Positions 59,028-64,000 of a DNA stretch of 64,000 nucleotides are shown here, piece by piece (the stretch's first letter is position 1; each line of letters opens with the position of its first letter). Source of the DNA: Trema orientale (Eukaryota; Streptophyta; Magnoliopsida; Rosales; Cannabaceae); contig JXTC01000136.1 in NCBI GenBank assembly GCA_002914845.1, positions 564,663 to 628,662 on the forward strand. Reading direction: 5' to 3'. Position numbers and translations under genes: made by a program. Under the pieces are notes generated by a model that worked only from the letters and a program-made list of their open reading frames with translations, ran no database searches and had not been told where the DNA came from.

Positions 59028-59382
59028 GGAATAATATCATTTTTATATCTTGTATTTTGACATTTTGTTCAATTTATACTTTGTATTTTGATATTATTAA
59101 TATTATTAACCCTTAGACTTAAAATCTATTAAATATTTATATCCTGACACTAATTTAGAGCAGTTAATTTACCAATATGATTTAATAAACTTATTATTGG
59201 ATCAGTACAAAGTTTATTTTTAATTTTTTAAATGGCATCTTTACCTAACTACTCTAAATTGGTGTCAGGGTATATATTTATAATAGATTTCAAATCTAAG
59301 GGTCAATATTGATAATAACTAAAATACAAGATATAATTTGAACAAAATGTCAAAATATAAGACATAAAAATGATAATATCTC
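59028..59382. mobile_element. MULE-MITE 'GGGATAATATCA' family, copy 3
   Basis: A 355-base relative of the elements at 22700 and 45448, starting GGAATAATATCATTTTTATA and returning inverted at the right end. Flanks AAAATTATA and AAAATAATA agree at 8 of 9 bases. Confidence 0.75.
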
Positions 59383-60113
59383 AAAATAATAAAAAAAATA
59401 GACCTTTTCCATTTAAACTATAAGAAAGACTTTATCATGAGAAATTATGTGACTACAAAGGGTTAATTTGGACTTAGAGATAGGGAAGAATCTTTTACGG
59501 TTGTAGTTGAGAGAGATTTTTTTTTTTCGGTTTTATTTTATTTTTCTTTTGATATAGTCTTTGAGCTTTGAATTGGCCACACCGCCCATGCAACTTTCAT
59601 GATCATTTCTTTTACCTGAAAAATCAAGAAACAGGCAAACATGCTGAGGGCATCCCCCCTATCAATAGCAGTAAACCATATCTTTGAGACCCCACAACTA
59701 CACTGTCACAAAATCTTCAATAATATCACACACTAGTCAGACACACCCAAATTACCAACACATGCATGGTATATTTTATACAAATATATTGTACTATTTA
59801 TTTTTGGAGGGAATATCTACGGGTAATTAAGATTGATACATGCATGGAATATTTGATATACATTAATTTATATCTTTCCTTACGTCATTTATGTATACAT
59901 ATAAATCAGATAGGCAATAATATCATATCTTAATTAATTCCTATCTACCAAAGTTCCAAATAATTATACAATGGAACAAAAAGAGAAAATAATATTTAAT
60001 AATAAGCAATTGAATTAATTATTGCCTCTCTCTCTAGCTAGCCCCATCTCCTTTCTCCACATGGTAATAATGTTCCTTTCCTATTTATTTTTCTCCCACT
60101 TCGTTACCTTTCG
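59383..60113. other. 3' flank of the MYB gene
   Basis: Non-coding; includes the 3' untranslated region of the minus-strand MYB gene at its right side. No other feature. Confidence 0.45.
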
Positions 60114-62245
60114 TCAGTGATGGTTGATAATACTTTGATGATCAGCTAAACTCATGCTATTATAAGCTGCTTTCTCCTCAAACGACACGTCGTTAACAAT
60201 GTTGTCGTAAGGTGATAATCCAAACTCAAAATCCATCAAAGTCGTAGTCCCGTCGCTATACTCATCGCACCCACTAATTTCAGGCAATATTGAAGCACGC
60301 TTAAGATTATTATGCTGAATGTGATGATCACTTGCAGGCACGATCGAGTTCGACGAATGCGAAATGCTCAAAACTTCTTGTGACAATAAACCATTAATAA
60401 TGTCACGATTTTTCTTCGAATTGACATGATCGAATTGATGATCCGAAAAATCCATGACTGAGTTGTTGAAACTCAATCTCTGATCATAGACACTTAGTCC
60501 AGGAACATTGTAATTAATATCAGCTGATATCATCCTTAATGGGGCAGTTAGTGAATTTGGACATGATAAGGAAGAATTTTCAGGGAGGGTTTGGAGTTTT
60601 GGGACCAAAATAGGAGGCTGAAATGAAGGTTTTAACCCAGAAATAAGATGATCAGTAGTAGTACTAGTGCTAGTAGGGATAGGGTTACTACTAGTGTTTG
60701 TTGTAATAAGGCTCATTTTCCCTGCTAAGAGCTTCTTCTTTAACTTGGTGTTCCAATAATTCTTCACGTCATTATCTGTTCTTCCTGGTAGTTGTGAAGC
60801 TATGACTGACCATCTAACCATCATAAATATCGAAAATTAAAAATTAAAAAGAAAAATTGACAATGTATTAATAATTAAAAGTTGTGTGTTTTTATAATAT
60901 TATGTACATAAATTAAAGAAATTAAACAGCTAGACTTGCCTGCTTCCCATTTGGTTGTAGAGGTTACAGATAATGTGGTCTTCCTCTTCAGTAAAGCCGC
61001 CGTGTTTGATGTCTGGCCTGAGATAATTGAGCCACCGTAAACGGCAACTTTTGCCACATCGCCTTAGGCCTATAGATATGGAATTTTAAGGCGTATACCA
61101 TTGATTAAAAAGAGACATTTATTAGGTTAAGGAGAAATGGAAATTAATTAACATAAATTATCATCATATATTTATTAATAGTATCCAAAAGTGCTTGGGG
61201 AAATCCCAATAAGACAACATCAGATTTATTTTCGGAAATGACAATCATCTGATATAATTTGTACTAGGAATTAAAGGATAAATGAAATATAAGAAATTAA
61301 TAAGCTAACATTTTTTTTTTAATTTCTTGAAAGAAGTTATTTGTAACCTCAAAAAATAAAATAAAATAAAATAAAAGAAGAGGGGTTAACTTTATAGGTT
61401 TGTATATCTATTTTGTTTTATTTAAAAAAGGTGTAATTCTTATATTTCAAGAAATAAAAAATTTGTGTCGTATGGTCAAGAATAATATTTGTTTTTTATT
61501 ATTCGATTATATCTAGTATTTCAGTTTATAAAGAATTCATATCTCTACAATAACTACAATATTGAGCTTCAACCCTTTTTGTGTCTGAAACAAATTGGAT
61601 ATATATTGAATATTTTAGCTGAAAATAAGAAACTTGAACATTTTTTCACGAGAATGAAATAAATAAATAAACCCAAGAGAACAATTTGAGCAACTACACA
61701 TACAATATTATCACATAATTGGAGACTCTAATTACGTAGGAACATAGTACGTAGCTATTAATTTACAGATTGATTGATACAAAAGAATTAATTATATTCA
61801 CAAAACCATAATCTCCACAATTATTATATATTTTTAATTAATTTTTTTTTTAAACAAAAGCATTTTCCATAAAGTTTCTATTTTCAAATTAAATTAGAAA
61901 AATACATAAGTCCCCAGATCGATGCATTTTCATGGATCACTAACGAATCAATCATATTTAATTTAGAGGCGACTCATATATAATTAATAGACAAATTTAG
62001 AAAATTTGAATCTTTGCTTTTAAACTGACGTTTTGTTATATATTATAAATATTCAAGCCAAATTATTTAAAAAAAAAAAAAAAAAGAGCAGAGGGAGAGA
62101 GAGCGAGACCAGCTTTTCTTGGCAAAGCAATCCAATTTCCACCAGTGCCATGAGTCTCAAGATAAGTCTTGAGAGTAGCGTCTTCTTCAGGTGACCATGG
62201 CCCTCTCTTTACGTTAGCTTTGTCACAACATGGAGCTCTTCCCAT
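60114..62245 (-). CDS. R2R3-MYB transcription factor, subgroup 14 (RAX/MYB36/MYB68-like)
   Basis: Three minus-strand exons, 62245-62110, 61069-60940 and 60813-60114, give 321 residues. The protein begins [21 protein letters not shown]2 has tryptophans 17, 38 and 58 ([31 protein letters not shown]). R3 starts with phenylalanine 71 in place of the first tryptophan, as is normal in plants, and has tryptophans 90 and 109 ([20 protein letters not shown]). Both introns sit at the standard R2R3-MYB positions (codons 46 and 89). The repeats best recall the group containing RAX1-3, MYB36, MYB68 and tomato Blind, which act in axillary meristem and root or Casparian strip development; which member it is cannot be decided here. 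The C-terminal half is serine- and asparagine-rich and acidic, as in activation regions. Intron 2 uses a GC donor (AG|GCAAGT ... TTAG), the only non-GT donor assigned in the window. Confidence 0.92.
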
Positions 62246-62910
62246 GGCTATAAATTAATACCTAATATATGTACAAGTACTGATCTGTTTATATATAATC
62301 TATATGTATATATGGACATATATCTCTCACTCAGGGGCAGACCCAAAACGAAACCCCAAATATACAAGGACAAGACTTACTTTGTGTTTGAGTGGATACA
62401 GGAAATTATTAAGACGAAAAATCAGCTTCTAGCTAGCTCTGCTGTTCAAGGCTTTATAAAGTGGGTGGCGCATTTAAAAAAGCTTGACTTTGTTTGAGCG
62501 ACCTATCCTTTGTTATTATCATGATTTCTTTTTTTCATATTGAATTACTCTAAATAATTTTCGAGTTTAATATTTATATCTTATTTCTCAAGATAGAGGG
62601 ACCCAGTCAACTTCACACATATAGGGTGTGTTGACTTTACTGAGTGCAACTCAACTATATGATCTATATATAAAACTCGAGTAACACTAGGGACACCACT
62701 AACTCACACAAAAAACTTACACCACATGAGTTGGCATTCATATCAATCACTAAATTTTGAATGGTGTGGTCCACTCATAGATAAAATAGTAATTTTATTA
62801 GATGTCACATCATTGGTGTAACTTTTTGGTGCAACTTTTTGGTGTCCCAATCATTTTTCATAAAACTCACCCCCGGCCAAAAAAAAAAAAAAGAAAAAGT
62901 GAACTATAAG
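62246..62910 (-). promoter_or_regulatory. MYB gene leader and promoter flank
   Basis: A TATA-like TTTATAAAG lies on the minus strand at about 62452-62461, roughly 207 bases before the ATG, a plausible promoter element with a long leader. The minus-strand leader has several ATATAT tracts. No upstream gene is seen. Confidence 0.35.
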
Positions 62911-63348
62911 GACTTGTTTGGATTCACTTCCAATTTTTTGTTTAAATAAATTGAAAACAAAAGTAAAATTTTTGTTTTGATTTTCAATTTTTATAAGCAA
63001 AAAATATGCTTGGCAAACTTTATTTCACTACTTGTTTTCAGAAATAATAAAGTACAAATAATGATAGAGAAAATCATATAGACTTATTTTTATGTATGTG
63101 TATACATATATGTATGTATGCACTTGTGTACAAATATTTGTATGTTCTTTTGTTTTTGAAATTTGTTTAAAAAAATAAAGGTATTAGAAATTTTTTGTTA
63201 CCACTTTTTTTGAAATTTTTGGTAACAATTTTTAAAAACAAAAAACAAAGCCAAAGTTGCCAAGCAAACTTTTAAATTTTTTTTTCATTTTTCTATTTTA
63301 AAAAAACGAAAAACAGAAAACAAAAGTGAATCCAAGCAAACCCTTAAC
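62911..63348. mobile_element. hAT-like MITE
   Basis: The ends are inverted: AAGGACTTGTTTGGATTCAC on the left, and AAGTGAATCCAAGCAAACCC with TTAA on the right. The interior repeats AAAACAAAA / TTTTGTTTT blocks in inverted order. Its style matches 32669-33182. Confidence 0.6.
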
Positions 63349-63834
63349 TAGTCGTTCGTGTTTGCTTCAATTATTTTATTATATACTTTAAGAAAATTAT
63401 TGTTTTTAACAATATTAATACCCCCAGCTTTTTTTTTTTTTTTTTCCATTTTCAGATTTCATTCTGTAATATTACAGTTTTCTAGTCATGTATGTCAAGC
63501 ATTTAGCTAGGAAACTATAATATTAATTACTAACCATTAGTTAATTAGAAATTCATCATGAATTTAATATTCTCATCAAGCTTTTTTTTCTCCCTCGTGG
63601 AAAAGAGATGGAGATAATTTTTTTTAATATTCTCCATTATTATACTTTTAATTTGGAAATAAGCAGTTAATAATATTATTATTTTTTTTTAAAAAGTGGG
63701 GCTTAACTAATAGTCTTCACTTATTACAAATTAAAGAAAAATATTAACTACTATTCAATCACCACCACACCTCATTAGAGAGGACCAAGATCTCATGTAC
63801 TAAATGCTCTTACCACTTGAGCCTCTATATATAT
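63349..63834. other. Intergenic, no gene seen
   Basis: AT-rich, with poly-T tracts. A phrase at about 63775-63825 (GAGAGGACCAAGATCTCATG) has no partner in the window. Confidence 0.4.
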
Positions 63835-63921
63835 ATCACCACCGTAGGATATTAGATCTAACGGATTAAACCACTATAACCATTCATAGGTAAATATTGT
63901 TGTAACCATTTAAACCAAACC
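63835..63921. mobile_element. TA-targeting MITE, family 2, copy 2 (right half only)
   Basis: Matches 17750-17834: CACCGTAGGAT, TTAGATCTAACGG, TTAAACCA, GGTAAATATTGTTGTAACCA, then a TA run. The left half is missing. Confidence 0.65.
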
Positions 63922-63944
63922 TATATATATATATATATATATAT

Positions 63945-64000
63945 GTTGCCAATCCAGTAGGTATTTTTTTTTTTACCTATGTATAGGTATTTTTTTTTTT
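63945..64000. mobile_element. TA-targeting MITE, family 1, copy 6 (cut by window end)
   Basis: Begins GTTGCCAATCCAGTAGGTAT directly after a TA run and runs off the window edge. Confidence 0.7.

Noticed and set aside
1..64000. A plant biosynthetic or defence gene cluster, or a viral insertion
   Set aside because: The five genes have unrelated roles, and no viral coat, movement or replicase motifs were seen in the frames inspected.

Overview
This is eudicot plant nuclear DNA. It is strongly AT-rich, its genes carry many short GT-AG introns, and five identifiable genes encode plant-specific or plant-typed proteins: a neprosin-domain protein, ELF3, a DEDD-exonuclease/KH protein, EPSIN1 and an R2R3-MYB of the RAX/MYB36 type. 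Species cannot be fixed from the window; a rosid is a reasonable guess, no more. No rRNA, tRNA, CRISPR or prokaryotic feature was seen.

Layout. 1-10100: an intact neprosin-domain gene (+, 7 exons, 435 aa) with a CACTA-like element in its last intron. It is followed by a decayed tandem duplication: two extra copies of its upstream region, a ruined first exon and the 3' flank, with exons 2-7 lost. 10274-10503: a MITE. 10978-15805: ELF3 (-, 4 exons, 721 aa). 16591-19725: a 3.1-kb Mutator-like element with about 105-bp inverted ends and a 9-bp target duplication. It contains several nested MITEs and a coding-like fragment on the minus strand, so it is a Pack-MULE candidate. 19900-33560: gene-free, with foldback elements (22700-23059, 25925-26538, 30891-32208) and local tandem duplications. 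33761-38825: exonuclease/KH gene (+, 10 exons, 350 aa), with a MITE in intron 2. 39874-45006: EPSIN1 (-, 12 exons, about 580 aa), convergent with the exonuclease gene, with an internally duplicated exon and an ambiguous base in exon 1. 45448-55100: transposon graveyard holding a 361-bp MULE-MITE, a Ty3/gypsy relic, a FAR1-type MULE transposase relic, tandem LTR/primer-binding-site-like repeats and a LINE-type RNase H relic. 55140-60100: AT-rich and gene-free apart from one MITE. 60114-62245: R2R3-MYB gene (-, 3 exons, 321 aa) with a GC-AG second intron. 62246-64000: promoter flank, a hAT-like MITE and pieces of two TA-targeting MITE families.

The five genes are independent transcription units with unrelated roles (secreted peptidase-like protein, circadian clock and flowering, RNA/DNA exonuclease, clathrin adaptor, transcription factor). 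There is no sign of a metabolic cluster. The most informative material is structural: gene duplication with decay next to the neprosin gene, exon duplication inside EPSIN1, and a layered set of non-autonomous DNA transposons whose target duplications can still be read. Exon borders were assigned by hand from reading frame, splice dinucleotides and remembered family conservation; they were not checked against transcripts.
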